Shown: positions 16,434 to 25,821, counted from the stretch's first letter. The stretch: 64,000 nucleotides of DNA from Burkholderiales bacterium 70-64 (GCA_001898645.1 MKUQ01000020.1:6004-70003); one strand, 5' to 3'. Made by a program: numbers and translations. The notes: generated by a model from the sequence alone, not told the origin.

Positions 16434-17131
16434 GCGGGCGCGCGCACGCCCTGCTGCACGTCCCGTTCGAGGGGCTCGGAAGCATCGAGCCGTGGCTGCG
16501 CTCGAACGGCTGGGCGCTCGGCGCGACCCGGTTCTACACGCCGGACCCGCTGCCGCAGGCGGGCGACATCGACCTGCTGGTGGTGATGGGCGGTCCGATG
16601 AGCGTCAACGACGAGTCCGTGCATCCGTGGCTGGTGCAGGAGAAGCGCTTCATCCGCCAGTGCATCGACGCCGGCAAGCCGGTGCTCGGGGTCTGCCTGG
16701 GCGCGCAGCTGATCGCCGCCGCCATGGATGCGCGCGTCTATCCCGGCCGGGCGAAGGAGATCGGCTGGTTCCCGATCGAGGCGGTGCCCGCGGACGGCGA
16801 GGCCACCTTCCGCTTTCCGCCGCGCGTCGAGGTCTTCCACTGGCACGGCGAGACCTTCGACCTTCCGCCCGGCGCCGTGCGCCTGGCGCGCAGCGAGGCG
16901 TGCGAGAACCAGGCGTTCCAGCTCGGGCGCTCGGTGATCGGCCTGCAGTTCCACCTGGAGACGACCGCCGAGTCGGCGCGCAGCATGGCCTCCTCCTGCC
17001 GCGATGAGCTGGTGCCGTCGCAGTTCGTGCAGTCGGAGGCGCAGATCCTCGGTGCGGAAGCGGGGCGCTACCGCGTCGTCAACGACCTGATGTCGGAGGT
17101 GCTGGCGTTCCTGCAGCGCCCGCCGGGCTGA
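16430..17131 (+). CDS. Class I glutamine amidotransferase domain protein (GATase1)
   Basis: A 233-residue stand-alone GATase1 protein of the GMP-synthase-like type. The nucleophile Cys is in PVLGVCLGAQLIA (nucleophile elbow G-x-C-x-G). The catalytic His-x-Glu is in GLQFHLETT. VVMGGPMSVND forms the oxyanion strand. Such proteins either release ammonia from glutamine for a partner or act as gamma-glutamyl hydrolases (PuuD-like). No synthetase partner is beside it. Translationally coupled to the small upstream protein, with the antiporter gene starting 8 bp downstream. Confidence 0.88.
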   Translation: MSGRAHALLHVPFEGLGSIEPWLRSNGWALGATRFYTPDPLPQAGDIDLLVVMGGPMSVNDESVHPWLVQEKRFIRQCIDAGKPVLGVCLGAQLIAAAMDARVYPGRAKEIGWFPIEAVPADGEATFRFPPRVEVFHWHGETFDLPPGAVRLARSEACENQAFQLGRSVIGLQFHLETTAESARSMASSCRDELVPSQFVQSEAQILGAEAGRYRVVNDLMSEVLAFLQRPPG

Positions 17132-17139
17132 CGCCGGCG

Positions 17140-19272
17140 GTGCACGGCCTCGTCGAACTGCTGGTGCTGCTCGGCGGCCTGCTGGCCGCCACGGCGGTGA
17201 TCCAGGCGGCGGCTGCGCGCATGGGCGTGCCCGAGGCCACGCTGCTGTCGCTGGTGGGCATCGCGTTGGGCGCGGGCTACGCCACCTTCGAGGCCATGGT
17301 GCCCCAGTTCGCGCACCTGATCTTCGATCCGCTGCTCGCGCCGACCTTCCCCGCGGATGCCTACCTGTGGCTGTTCCTGCCGCCGCTGCTGTTCCAGGTC
17401 GCGCTCAGCGTCGACGTGCGCAGCATGCTGCGCGATGCCGCGCCCATCCTGCTGCTGGCGGTGGTGGCGGTGTTCGTCGCCACCGGGGTGATCGGCCTGG
17501 CGCTGGGCCTGATCGCGCCGCACGGCTGGGTCGCCTGCCTGCTGCTGGGCGCCATCGTGGCGACCACCGATCCGTCGGCCGTGGTCGGGATCTTCCGCGA
17601 CGTCGGTGCACCGGCGCGGCTCATCCACCTGGTCGAGGGCGAGAGCCTGCTCAACGACGCGGCGGCGATCGCGGTGGCCGGCGTGCTGATGGCCATGCTC
17701 ACCGGGCACTCGGCGCACGCCGACTGGGGCTCGGGCCTGGCGACGCTGGGCTATTCCTTCGTTGGCGGCCTGCTGCTGGGCGTGCTCGCCGGGCGCCTGG
17801 TCACGCTCGTGCTGCCGTGGATGTACAACCTCCCCGTCGCCGAGACGGCATTGACGATGGCCCTGCCCTACCCCCTCTACCTGCTCGCGGGCGAGGTGCT
17901 CGACGTCTCCGGCGTGGTGGCGGTGGTCAGTGCCGGCATCGTCGTCAATGCGCTCGGGCGCACGCGCCTGAGGCCGCGCAACTGGATGCACCTGCAGCAG
18001 GTCTGGGAGCAGGTCGCGGTGGTGGCCGGCGCCGTGGTGTTCCTGCTCGCCGCGCTGCGGGTGCCGGGGCTGATGAAGGGCAGCAACGGATCCGACGTGA
18101 TCTACGTCGCGGTGGCGGTGGTCGCCGCGCTCGTCGCGCGCCTGGCGGTGCTGTTCCTGATGCTGCCCGTGCTCGAGCGGCTCGGGCGGGGCGAGCCGAT
18201 CTCGCCGGCCTACCGCCTGGCGATCGCATGGGGCGGGCTGCGCGGCGCGGTCACTCTGGTGCTGGCCCTCGGCGTCGCCCAGCATCCGGCGCTGCCCCTG
18301 GCGATGCGCCAGTTCATTGCCAACACCGCGACCGGCTTCGTGCTGTTCAGCCTGCTGGTCAACGGTGGGTCGCTGCGCCGGGTGATCCACCGGCTCGGCC
18401 TGGATCGCCTGTCGCCGCAGCAGCAGGCGCTGCAGCAGCAGGCCATCCGCCTGTCGACCGAGGAGGTGGAGGCTACCGTGCGGCGCATCGCCGCGGCGTT
18501 CGGCATGCCGCAGCGGGTTGCCGACGAGGTCAACGCCGACTACCGCCGCGACCTCGCGCGCGGGGCGGCCGCCCTCGACCCGTACGGCGCGCTGTCGGAG
18601 CGCGAGCGGCTGGCCATCGGCCTGGCCACGCTGGCCGCGCGGGAGCGCGACCTGATTCCGGAGTACGGCGACGGCGTGAGCAGCGTCGCCAACCTCGACG
18701 TCATGATGCGCAACACCGGCCGCATGATCGAGGCCGCGCGCGCCGAGGGGCGCGCCGGCTACGACCGGGTGGCGCGCGAGATCTACGCGCCCGGCCCCCG
18801 CTATCGCGTCGGGCTGCTGCTGCACCGCTACCTGAAGCTGGACCGCCCGCTGGCGCGGGCGCTGGCCGACCGCTTCGAGCTGCTGAGCTGCCGCCGCGCG
18901 GTCCTCGAGCGCCTGCGCGCTTACAACCGCCTGCGCCTGAAGCCGCTGCTCGGCGAAGCCATGGCGGGCGTGCTCGACGGCGTGCTGGCTGCACGCATCG
19001 CATACGCCGAAGAGGTGATCGGGCAGATGCGCGCGCAGTACCCCGGCTTCACCGCGGCGCTGGAGCGGCGCCTGCTGCTGCTGTTTGCCGTGCGCCATGG
19101 CCGCGTCGCCATGGAGGCGATGGTGGCCGACCGGATGATCTCCCGCGAGGTCTACAACTGGGTGCGCCAGGAGCTCGATCGCGCCTGGCGCAGCGGCATC
19201 GAGCGGCCCGCGCTGTCGCGCGTCGTGCTCGATGCTTCGCCGCTCGCCGGCGACCGCGCCGACGCCGCCTGA
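17140..19272 (+). CDS. CPA1-family Na+(K+)/H+ antiporter, NhaP-like with long C-terminal domain
   Basis: A 710-residue inner-membrane cation/proton antiporter. The first 420 residues give about 12 membrane segments with the CPA1 core motifs TTDPSAVVGIFRD and VEGESLLNDAAAIAV (ion-binding Asp and Asn-Asp) and the conserved AWGGLRGAVTLVLAL. About 290 cytoplasmic residues follow, helical and Arg-rich, probably regulatory. GTG 17140 is the only start that leaves the first helix intact; it lies 8 bp after the amidotransferase stop without a strong ribosome site, which hints at coupling. Likely exchanges Na+ or K+ for H+ in pH or salt homeostasis. Confidence 0.88.
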   Translation: MHGLVELLVLLGGLLAATAVIQAAAARMGVPEATLLSLVGIALGAGYATFEAMVPQFAHLIFDPLLAPTFPADAYLWLFLPPLLFQVALSVDVRSMLRDAAPILLLAVVAVFVATGVIGLALGLIAPHGWVACLLLGAIVATTDPSAVVGIFRDVGAPARLIHLVEGESLLNDAAAIAVAGVLMAMLTGHSAHADWGSGLATLGYSFVGGLLLGVLAGRLVTLVLPWMYNLPVAETALTMALPYPLYLLAGEVLDVSGVVAVVSAGIVVNALGRTRLRPRNWMHLQQVWEQVAVVAGAVVFLLAALRVPGLMKGSNGSDVIYVAVAVVAALVARLAVLFLMLPVLERLGRGEPISPAYRLAIAWGGLRGAVTLVLALGVAQHPALPLAMRQFIANTATGFVLFSLLVNGGSLRRVIHRLGLDRLSPQQQALQQQAIRLSTEEVEATVRRIAAAFGMPQRVADEVNADYRRDLARGAAALDPYGALSERERLAIGLATLAARERDLIPEYGDGVSSVANLDVMMRNTGRMIEAARAEGRAGYDRVAREIYAPGPRYRVGLLLHRYLKLDRPLARALADRFELLSCRRAVLERLRAYNRLRLKPLLGEAMAGVLDGVLAARIAYAEEVIGQMRAQYPGFTAALERRLLLLFAVRHGRVAMEAMVADRMISREVYNWVRQELDRAWRSGIERPALSRVVLDASPLAGDRADAA

Positions 19273-19346
19273 GCGGCGCGCGAACGCGGCGCGAAGCGTC
19301 GATAATGGAGCGGCCACACGACCGTCCGACCCGAAAGGAGCACCAC

Positions 19347-19847
19347 ATGGATTCCGCGCAGGCGCTCGCCGCACCGGCGCTGCGGCCGTGTCTGGCCCTG
19401 AGCGTCGAGGTCGGCGCGCCGATCGAGGTCGGGCCGTCGGCTTCCCCGCTCGGCCACGGCCATCGCCGCGTCATCCCGATTATCGGCGGCCAGGTGCTGT
19501 GCGAGCACGCCAGCGGCGCCTGGAGCGGCCGCGTGCTGCCCGGCGGCGCCGACTTCCAGCTCATCGTGGCCGGGCGCGCGGCGCGGCTCGAAGCGCGCTA
19601 CGTGATCGAGACCGATGCCGGCGATCGCATCTACGTGGAGAACCAGGCGCTGCGCAGCGGCCCGCCGGAGCTCGTCGCGCGCCTGGCGCGCGGCGAGCCG
19701 GTCGACCCGGCGCTGATCTATTTCCGCTGCCTGCCGCGCTTCGAGACCGCCGCGCCCGCTTTGGCCTGGCTGATGGAGCGCCTGTTCGTCGGCACCGGGG
19801 CGCGCCATCCCGAACGCGTGGCGCTGCGGGTGTTCGAGCTCGCCTGA
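19347..19847 (+). CDS. DUF3237 family protein
   Basis: A 166-residue protein of the DUF3237 family, beta-barrel proteins of unknown role often found beside catabolic genes. Family features: the opening LRPCLALSVEVGAPIEVG, RVIPIIGGQV, the middle GGADFQLIVAGRAARLEARY, and the ending YFRCLPRFET...PALAWL. AAAGGAG sits just before ATG 19347. It faces the marR gene tail to tail. Members have been suggested to bind or transform small hydrophobic acids, but no activity is established that I can cite. Confidence 0.82.
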   Translation: MDSAQALAAPALRPCLALSVEVGAPIEVGPSASPLGHGHRRVIPIIGGQVLCEHASGAWSGRVLPGGADFQLIVAGRAARLEARYVIETDAGDRIYVENQALRSGPPELVARLARGEPVDPALIYFRCLPRFETAAPALAWLMERLFVGTGARHPERVALRVFELA

Positions 19848-19894
19848 AGGGCGGCTGCCGTTCGCACGTCGCCCGCCCGTCGCCCGGGCGCGCT

Positions 19895-20380
19895 TCACAC
19901 CCGCCGGTGGCGCGCCACCTTCTGCAGCAGCTCGAAGAGGATGGCGCGCTCGGCGTCGCTGAGATGGCGCAGCAGGTCGAGCTCCATGGTGCGCGAGATC
20001 TCCGTGGCCTTGCGCGCCAGCGCGGCGCCCTTGCGCGTGAGATGGATGAACTGCGAACGCCGGTCGGTCTCGCTGCGCACGCGCTCGAGCAGCCGGCGCT
20101 GCTCGAGCCGGTCGAGCAGCGCGGTGACGTTCGGCGCCGAGGCGGCCAGCGCCTGCGAGAGCTGCTTGTGCGTCACGTCGGCATTGTGGGCGACCAGCGA
20201 GATCACGGTGAACTCCACCGGGCTGAGCTGCAGCGGCTCACCGATGTTCCTGGCGAAGATCCGGCGCACCGGGATGTTGGCCTGCGCCAGCTGGTAGCCC
20301 AGCACGTGCCGCAGGCACGACTGGTCGAGCCCGCCGGGGGCCTCGACGGCGCCGTGGGCATCTTCCGGGCGCGAGGTCAT
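19895..20380 (-). CDS. MarR-family regulator of the hydroxycinnamate-type operon
   Basis: A 161-residue MarR protein with the winged helix core LSPVEFTVISLVAHNADVTH, then KQLSQALAASAPNVTALLDR and the wing RSETDRRSQFIHLTRKG. MarR regulators of hydroxycinnamate genes (CouR, HcaR and FerR types) repress until an acyl-CoA thioester binds. This one is last in an operon with aryl-CoA ligase and hydratase genes and overlaps the acyl-CoA dehydrogenase stop by 4 bp, so autoregulation of the whole operon is likely. The probable operators are the repeats at 29738 and 29816. Confidence 0.88.
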   Translation of the reverse strand: MTSRPEDAHGAVEAPGGLDQSCLRHVLGYQLAQANIPVRRIFARNIGEPLQLSPVEFTVISLVAHNADVTHKQLSQALAASAPNVTALLDRLEQRRLLERVRSETDRRSQFIHLTRKGAALARKATEISRTMELDLLRHLSDAERAILFELLQKVARHRRV

Positions 20381-22149
20381 GCCGGCACCCACGGCAGGGC
20401 GGCGTCGGCGGCGCGCACGCGCTGCAGGCGCCAGCCGATCTCGGGCGCCAGCCACTGCAGCCCGAAGCGCGCTGCCGCCAGCTTGGCCTCGTACCACGCG
20501 TCGTCGGCACGGCCGGCGGCGACGCGCGCGATGCGTGCCCAGGCCCAGGCCATCAGCACCAGGCCGGTGGCGCGCAGGAAGTCGTCGGCGACGCGGTACG
20601 GCCATTCGGGATCGCGGCCGCGGCCCGCGGCCAGTGCGTCGGCGGCCGCGGCGAGCGCCGCCGCGTGCTCGCGCAGCGCGCCGCCGAAGCCGGCCGCGGA
20701 CGCGCATTCTCCGCACAGCGCCGCTTCGCGTTCGAGCTCCTCGAGCAGCAGCGCCAGGCGGCGGCCGCCGTCGTCGAGCACCTTGCGCAGCAGCAGATCG
20801 ATCGCCTGGATCTCGTTGCTGCCCTCGTAGATCATCGCCACGCGGCTGTCGCGCACCGACTGCTCGATGCCGTGGTCGCGCACGAAGCCGTGCCCGCCCC
20901 ACACCTGCAGGGCGGCGTCGGCGCCGTAGTGGCCGTTCTCGGTGCAGAAGGCCTTGAGCACCGGGGTGAGCAGCGCGGCCAGCTCCTGCGCGCGTTCGCG
21001 CCGTGCCGCCTCGGGGTGGTGCGCCGCCTCGTCGAGCAGCTGTGCGGCGCGATACGCCACCGCCCGCTGGCCCTCGACGAGCGCCTGGAGGGTCCACAGG
21101 ATGCGGCGCACCGCCGGGTGCAGGGCGATCGGATCGGCGGCGCCGGCGGCCTGGCCCTCGGGTCGCGCCGGCGCGCGCGACTGCACGCGTTCGCGCGCGT
21201 AGCGGCGCGCATTCTGGCTGGCCATCTCGAGATGCCCCAGGCCCTGCATGCCCACCAGCAGGCGCGCCGCGTTCATCATCACGAACATCGCCGGCAGGCC
21301 GCGATGCGGCTCGCCCACCAGCCAGCCGGTGGCGGCCTCGAAGCGCATGGCGCAGGTGGCGCTGCCGGCGATGCCCATCTTGTGCTCGATGCCGTCGCAG
21401 TGCACCGCGTTGGCCGTGCCGTCGGGCAGCACCTTCGGCACCAGCACCAGCGACAGCCCCCTGCTGCCGGGGGCGGCGTCGGGCAGGCGCGCCAGCACCA
21501 GGTGGACGATGTTGTCGGCGAGGTCGCTCTCGCCGCCGGAGATGAAGATCTTGCTGCCGGTGACCCGGACCTCGCAGCCGCTATGCGCCTCGCCCTGCAC
21601 CGGCACCGCGCGCGTGCGCAGCAGGCCGAGGTCGCTGCCGGCGTGCGACTCGGTCAGGCACATGGTGGCCAGCCACTCGCCGCTGACGATGCGCGGCAGG
21701 TAGTGCTCGCGCAGCTCGGGCGCAGCGTGCGCGCGCAGCGTTTCGTAGGCGCCGTGGGCCAGGCCGGGGTACATGTTCCAGGCGTGGTTGGCGCTGTTGA
21801 GCATCTCGCCGACGGCGGTGCCGAGCAGCAGCGGCAGGCCCTGGCCGCCCCAGGCGGGATCGCAGCCCAGGGCCGGCCAGCCGCCTTCGCACCAGGCACG
21901 GTAGGCCTCGCGAAAGCCCGGGGGCGTGCTCACGCGGCCTGCCTCCCAGCGGCATCCGTGCAGGTCGCCGGCGGCGTTGGTGGGCGCCAGCACCTCGGCG
22001 GCGAAGCGGCCGGCCTCGTGCAGCACGCTGCGGGCGGTATCGGCGTCCACGCCGGCGTAGGCCGGGATGCCGGCCCATTGGGCGGGCGCTTCCAGCAGCT
22101 CCTCGATGACGAACTGCATGTCGCGCAGCGGGGGTTCGTAGTGCCACAT
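20377..22149 (-). CDS. Acyl-CoA dehydrogenase, long DmdC/FadE-like form
   Basis: A 590-residue FAD enzyme that desaturates an acyl-CoA at C2-C3. Acyl-CoA dehydrogenase blocks are clear: MCLTESHAGSDLGLLRTRA, GSKIFISGGESDLADN (flavin and substrate binding), HKMGIAGSATCAMRFE, and near the C terminus QVWGGHGFVRDHGIEQSVRD then RVAMIYEGSNEIQAIDLLLR. The extra N- and C-terminal parts and MWHYEPPLRDMQFVIEELLE at the start place it with the 590-600-residue group annotated as 3-methylmercaptopropionyl-CoA dehydrogenase-like. In this operon a phenylpropanoid role is more likely, for example turning a dihydrocinnamoyl-CoA into a cinnamoyl-CoA, but that is inference. Confidence 0.88.
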   Translation of the reverse strand: MWHYEPPLRDMQFVIEELLEAPAQWAGIPAYAGVDADTARSVLHEAGRFAAEVLAPTNAAGDLHGCRWEAGRVSTPPGFREAYRAWCEGGWPALGCDPAWGGQGLPLLLGTAVGEMLNSANHAWNMYPGLAHGAYETLRAHAAPELREHYLPRIVSGEWLATMCLTESHAGSDLGLLRTRAVPVQGEAHSGCEVRVTGSKIFISGGESDLADNIVHLVLARLPDAAPGSRGLSLVLVPKVLPDGTANAVHCDGIEHKMGIAGSATCAMRFEAATGWLVGEPHRGLPAMFVMMNAARLLVGMQGLGHLEMASQNARRYARERVQSRAPARPEGQAAGAADPIALHPAVRRILWTLQALVEGQRAVAYRAAQLLDEAAHHPEAARRERAQELAALLTPVLKAFCTENGHYGADAALQVWGGHGFVRDHGIEQSVRDSRVAMIYEGSNEIQAIDLLLRKVLDDGGRRLALLLEELEREAALCGECASAAGFGGALREHAAALAAAADALAAGRGRDPEWPYRVADDFLRATGLVLMAWAWARIARVAAGRADDAWYEAKLAAARFGLQWLAPEIGWRLQRVRAADAALPWVPA

Positions 22150-22217
22150 GGCGTGGTTGCTCCGGAGGGCCGGCGTTCAGCGCGCGGCGAGTCGGTCGGA
22201 GTCGGATCGGGCTCGAC

Positions 22218-22943
22218 TCAACTCCGGCCGACTCCCAGGTAGGTTTCGACGATGCGCGGATCGCGCGCCAGCTGCGCGGCCGGCCCCTCGAGCGCGATCT
22301 CGCCGGTCTCGAGCACGTAGCCGTAGTCGGCCACCTCGAGTGCGGCGCGCGCGTTCTGCTCCACCAGCAGGATGGTCACGCCCGTCTCGCGCAGCTGCCC
22401 GATGGTGCGGAAGATCTCCTTCACGATCAGCGGCGCCAGGCCGAGGCTGGGCTCGTCCAGCATCAGCAGCCGCGGCTCGCCGATCAGCGCGCGTGCGATG
22501 GCCAGCATCTGGCGCTCGCCGCCCGACAGGGTGCCGGCCCGTTGCGCGCGGCGTTCCTTCAGGCGCGGGAACAGCGCGTATACCTGCTCCAGCCCGTCGG
22601 CCGGGCGCCTGCGCGCGCGCAGGCGGTAGCCGCCGAGCACCAGGTTGTCCTCGACCGGCATGGTGCCGAACAGCGCGCGCACTTCCGGCACCAGCGCCAT
22701 GCCGCGGCGCACCCGCTCCTCCAGCGCCGTGCCCGAGACCTCGCCGCCGTCGTAGAGGATGCGACCGCGCGCGGCGAGCACGCCCATCAGCGCGTTGAGC
22801 AGGGTCGACTTGCCCGCGCCGTTGGGACCGATCACGGTGACCACGCTGCCCGGGGTCGCGCGCAGCGACAGCCCGCGCAGCACCTCGGCCTTGCCGTAGC
22901 CGGCATGCAGGTCCTCGACGCGCAGCAGGTCGCCGGCCGTCAT
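22218..22943 (-). CDS. livF: Branched-chain/aromatic-acid-type ABC transporter ATPase, LivF
   Basis: A 241-residue ABC ATPase of the LivF type. Walker A GPNGAGKST, signature LSGGERQ, Walker B LLMLDEPSLGL and the switch His region replaced in LivF style by LLVEQNARAAL. It sits 1 bp after the LivM-LivG gene. With LivK, LivH and LivMG it completes a high-affinity importer. Given its place in a hydroxycinnamate-type operon the cargo is probably an aromatic acid rather than leucine; the gene symbol denotes the family role only. Confidence 0.9.
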   Translation of the reverse strand: MTAGDLLRVEDLHAGYGKAEVLRGLSLRATPGSVVTVIGPNGAGKSTLLNALMGVLAARGRILYDGGEVSGTALEERVRRGMALVPEVRALFGTMPVEDNLVLGGYRLRARRRPADGLEQVYALFPRLKERRAQRAGTLSGGERQMLAIARALIGEPRLLMLDEPSLGLAPLIVKEIFRTIGQLRETGVTILLVEQNARAALEVADYGYVLETGEIALEGPAAQLARDPRIVETYLGVGRS

Positions 22944-22944
22944 G

Positions 22945-24777
22945 TCAGTGCTCGGTGCCGAGGTAGGCCGCGCGCACCGCCGGGCTGGCCTGGACCTGCG
23001 CCGGCGTGCCTTCCATGAGCCTGGTGCCGAACTCCATGACCACGATGCGATCGGTCAGGTTCATGACGAAGTCCATGTCGTGCTCCACCAGCAGCAGGCT
23101 GATGCCTTCGGCCTTGAGCTGGCGCAGCACGCCGGCCAGCGCCTGCTTCTCGTGATGGCGCAGGCCGGCGGCGGGCTCGTCGAGCAGCAGCAGGACCGGG
23201 TCGGCGCACAGCGCGCGTGCGATCTCCATCAGGCGCTGCGGGCCCAGCGCCAGGTTGCCTGCCGGCTCGTGCATCTGCGATGCCATGCCGATGCGCGCCA
23301 GCTGCCGTTCGGCCTCGCGGAAGAGCCGCCGCTCCTCGGCGCGGTCCAGCCGCAGCATCGCCCGCGCGATGCCGCTGCCGCCGCGCTGGTAGGCGCCCAG
23401 GGCCACGTTCTCGAGCACCGTCATGGCCGGGATCATCTTCACGTGCTGGAAGGTGCGCGAGATGCCGAGGCGCGCGATGTGGCGCGAGCGCAGCCGCGTA
23501 ATGTCCTCGCCGCGGAAGCGCACCGAGCCGCCCGTCTTGGCGAGCACGCCGGTCACCAGGTTGAAGGTGGTGGACTTGCCGGCGCCGTTGGGGCCGATCA
23601 GCCCGACGATCTCGCCGCCGCGGATCGAGAAGCTCACGTCGTTGACCGCCACCAGCCCGCCGAACTGCTTGCGCACCCGCTCGACCTCGAGCAGCGGCGT
23701 GCCGGGCGCGGGCCGGGCGCGTTCGGCCAGCGGCGGCGCGTGCTCCCAGTCGCGCACGCGCCGCGGCGCGGGCAGCCACGACGACGCGAAGGGCCACAGG
23801 CCCTGCGGCGCGTACTTCAGCACCAGCACCAGCACGATGCCGAACACGATGATCTCGAAGTTGCCGGCGGTGCCGATCAGCCGCGGCAGCAGCACCTGCA
23901 GCTGGTCCTCGACCAGCTTGACCACCGCCGCCCCGGCGAAGGCGCCCCAGACGTGGCCGACCCCGCCGATCACGGCCATGATCAGGTACTCGATGCCCCA
24001 CTTGATGCCGAACGGCGACGGGTTGACCGTGCGCTGGAAATGCGCGAACAGCCATCCCGAGACGCTCGCCAGCAGGGCGGCGATGACGAAGGCCTGCACC
24101 TTGTAGCGGAAGGTCGAGATGCCCATCGCCTCGGCCATCGTCACGCCGCCGTTGAGCGCGCGCAGGGCGCGCCCCGGGCGCGAATCGAGCAGGTTGAGCA
24201 GGGCCACCGCGCCGACCAGCGCCGCCGCCCAGATCGGGTAGTAGATGTTGCGCGCCCGGGTGAAGTCGATGCCTGCGAGCGAGAGCGGGGGCACGCCCAG
24301 GATGCCGTCGAACTTGCCCAGCCACTCCATGTTGGCCATGGTGTAGTTCAGCGCCAGGCACCACGCGATGGTCGCCAGCGGCAGATAGTGGCCGCTCATG
24401 CGCAGGGTGATCCAGCCCAGCACCAGCGCGCACACGCAGGTGAGCGCCAGCCCGACGGCCAGGTTCAGCCACGGCGACAGCCCCAGCGCGGTGGAGAGGT
24501 AGGCCGTGGCGTAGGCGCCGATGCCCACGAACGCGGCCTGTCCGAAGGAGGTCAGCCCGCACACGCCGGTGAGCAGCACCAGGCCCATGGCGACCAGCGC
24601 GTAGAGGCCGATGTAGTTGGCCTGGGTGATCCAGAAATCGGGCACCGGCAGCTGCGGCAGCGCCGCTGCCAGCACCACGAAGGCGGCCAGGGCCGCCGTG
24701 CGCAGGGCTGCCCCGCCGGGGCCGCCCGACGCGGAGGCGACCGGCGGCGCGCCGGGCGACGATGCGCGGGGCGGCAT
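22945..24777 (-). CDS. Fused ABC transporter permease and ATPase, LivM-LivG
   Basis: A 610-residue fusion. Residues about 1-330 are a LivM-type permease with about 9-10 membrane segments and the motif GLTSFGQAAFVGIGAYA. After a linker (about 330-355), a complete LivG-type ATPase follows: Walker A GPNGAGKST, RTFQHVKMIPAMTVLENV, LALGPQRLMEIARAL in place of the usual LSGGQQ signature, LLLDEPAAGL and LLVEHDMDFV. The fusion is seen in other Burkholderiales transporters for aromatic acids. ATG 24777 lies 2 bp after the livH stop. The signature deviation (LALGPQ) is typical of LivG. Confidence 0.9.
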   Translation of the reverse strand: MPPRASSPGAPPVASASGGPGGAALRTAALAAFVVLAAALPQLPVPDFWITQANYIGLYALVAMGLVLLTGVCGLTSFGQAAFVGIGAYATAYLSTALGLSPWLNLAVGLALTCVCALVLGWITLRMSGHYLPLATIAWCLALNYTMANMEWLGKFDGILGVPPLSLAGIDFTRARNIYYPIWAAALVGAVALLNLLDSRPGRALRALNGGVTMAEAMGISTFRYKVQAFVIAALLASVSGWLFAHFQRTVNPSPFGIKWGIEYLIMAVIGGVGHVWGAFAGAAVVKLVEDQLQVLLPRLIGTAGNFEIIVFGIVLVLVLKYAPQGLWPFASSWLPAPRRVRDWEHAPPLAERARPAPGTPLLEVERVRKQFGGLVAVNDVSFSIRGGEIVGLIGPNGAGKSTTFNLVTGVLAKTGGSVRFRGEDITRLRSRHIARLGISRTFQHVKMIPAMTVLENVALGAYQRGGSGIARAMLRLDRAEERRLFREAERQLARIGMASQMHEPAGNLALGPQRLMEIARALCADPVLLLLDEPAAGLRHHEKQALAGVLRQLKAEGISLLLVEHDMDFVMNLTDRIVVMEFGTRLMEGTPAQVQASPAVRAAYLGTEH

Positions 24778-24779
24778 CG

Positions 24780-25817
24780 TCACTCCTCGTCCGGATGCGG
24801 ATCGTGCATCGAGCGCCACAGCAGCACGGGCAGGATGAAGGTGAACACGATCGCTTCCTTGAAGGCGCTCGCCCAGAACGAGCTGAACGACTCCAGCACC
24901 CCGACCATCATCGCGCCGGCCATGGCCGCCGGATAGCTGGCCAGGCCCGCGAACACCGCGGCCACGAAGCCCTTGAGGCCGATCAGGAAGCCGCTGTCGT
25001 AGAAGATGGTGGTGGTGGGGCCGATCAGCAGCCCGGAGAGCGCCCCGATGAAGGCGGCCATGGCGAACGAGAGCGAGCCGGCCGCGTCGCTGGAGATCCC
25101 CATCAGCCGCGCGCCCAGGCGGCTCACGGCGGTGGCGCGCAGCGCCTTGCCCTGCAGCGTGCGCTCGAAGAACAGCCACAGCATGACGATGAGCGCGGCC
25201 GTCGCGGCGAGGATGATCACCACCTGCCCGGACAGCGACAGCGCGCCGATCGAGAAGCGCGCATCCCAGAAGCTCGGGTTGCGGAAGCCCTCGGCGCCGA
25301 AGAAGAACAGGCCGAGGCCGGTGAGCGCGAAGTGCACCCCGACCGAGACGATGAGCAGCACCAGCACGCTGGCATCGGCCAATGACCGGAACGCCAGGCG
25401 GTAGACCAGCGGCCCGAACGGCGTGACCAGCGCCAGCGTCAGCAGTGCCTGCACCGCCATCGGCGGCTTGTGCGGCGCCAGCCAGATGGCCAGCGCCGAC
25501 ACCGCCACCGGGAAGGCCAGCGTGCGCAGGGCGCGCCGGACGGCGGCGGCCGCCGGCGTACGTGCGCGCAGGTCGGCCGCCGCGTCGAGCAGGGCCGCCA
25601 GCGCCGCCAGGCCGAGCAGGAACCACACGGTGCCCGGCACCTGGCCGAGCTGGAACAGGCCGAGGGTCAGCGCGCTGAACGCGACGTACTCGCCCTGCGG
25701 GATGTAGATCACCCGCGTGACGGCGAACAGCAGCACGATGGCCACGGCCAGCAGCGCGTAGATCGCGCCGTTGGCCACGCCGTCGAGCAGCAGGATGCCG
25801 GCGACGGAGAGATCCAT
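24780..25817 (-). CDS. livH: Branched-chain/aromatic-acid-type ABC transporter permease, LivH
   Basis: A 345-residue inner-membrane permease with about 8-9 predicted membrane segments. It starts LLLDGVANGAIYALLAVAIV and contains the cytoplasmic-loop motif GKALRATAVSRLGARLMGI that contacts the ATPase, plus GLKGFVAAVFAGLASYPAA. It is longer than E. coli LivH (308) because of an Ala/Arg-rich insertion near residues 75-105. It starts 4 bp after livK and forms the channel with the LivM half of the next gene. Confidence 0.9.
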   Translation of the reverse strand: MDLSVAGILLLDGVANGAIYALLAVAIVLLFAVTRVIYIPQGEYVAFSALTLGLFQLGQVPGTVWFLLGLAALAALLDAAADLRARTPAAAAVRRALRTLAFPVAVSALAIWLAPHKPPMAVQALLTLALVTPFGPLVYRLAFRSLADASVLVLLIVSVGVHFALTGLGLFFFGAEGFRNPSFWDARFSIGALSLSGQVVIILAATAALIVMLWLFFERTLQGKALRATAVSRLGARLMGISSDAAGSLSFAMAAFIGALSGLLIGPTTTIFYDSGFLIGLKGFVAAVFAGLASYPAAMAGAMMVGVLESFSSFWASAFKEAIVFTFILPVLLWRSMHDPHPDEE

Positions 25818-25821
25818 CCGC

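Noticed and set aside
17068-19374. Very long minus-strand open frame (768 codons) opposite the antiporter gene
   Set aside because: It is an Arg/His/Gln-rich shadow created by high GC at third positions. The plus strand gives a textbook CPA1 antiporter with membrane helices and motifs.
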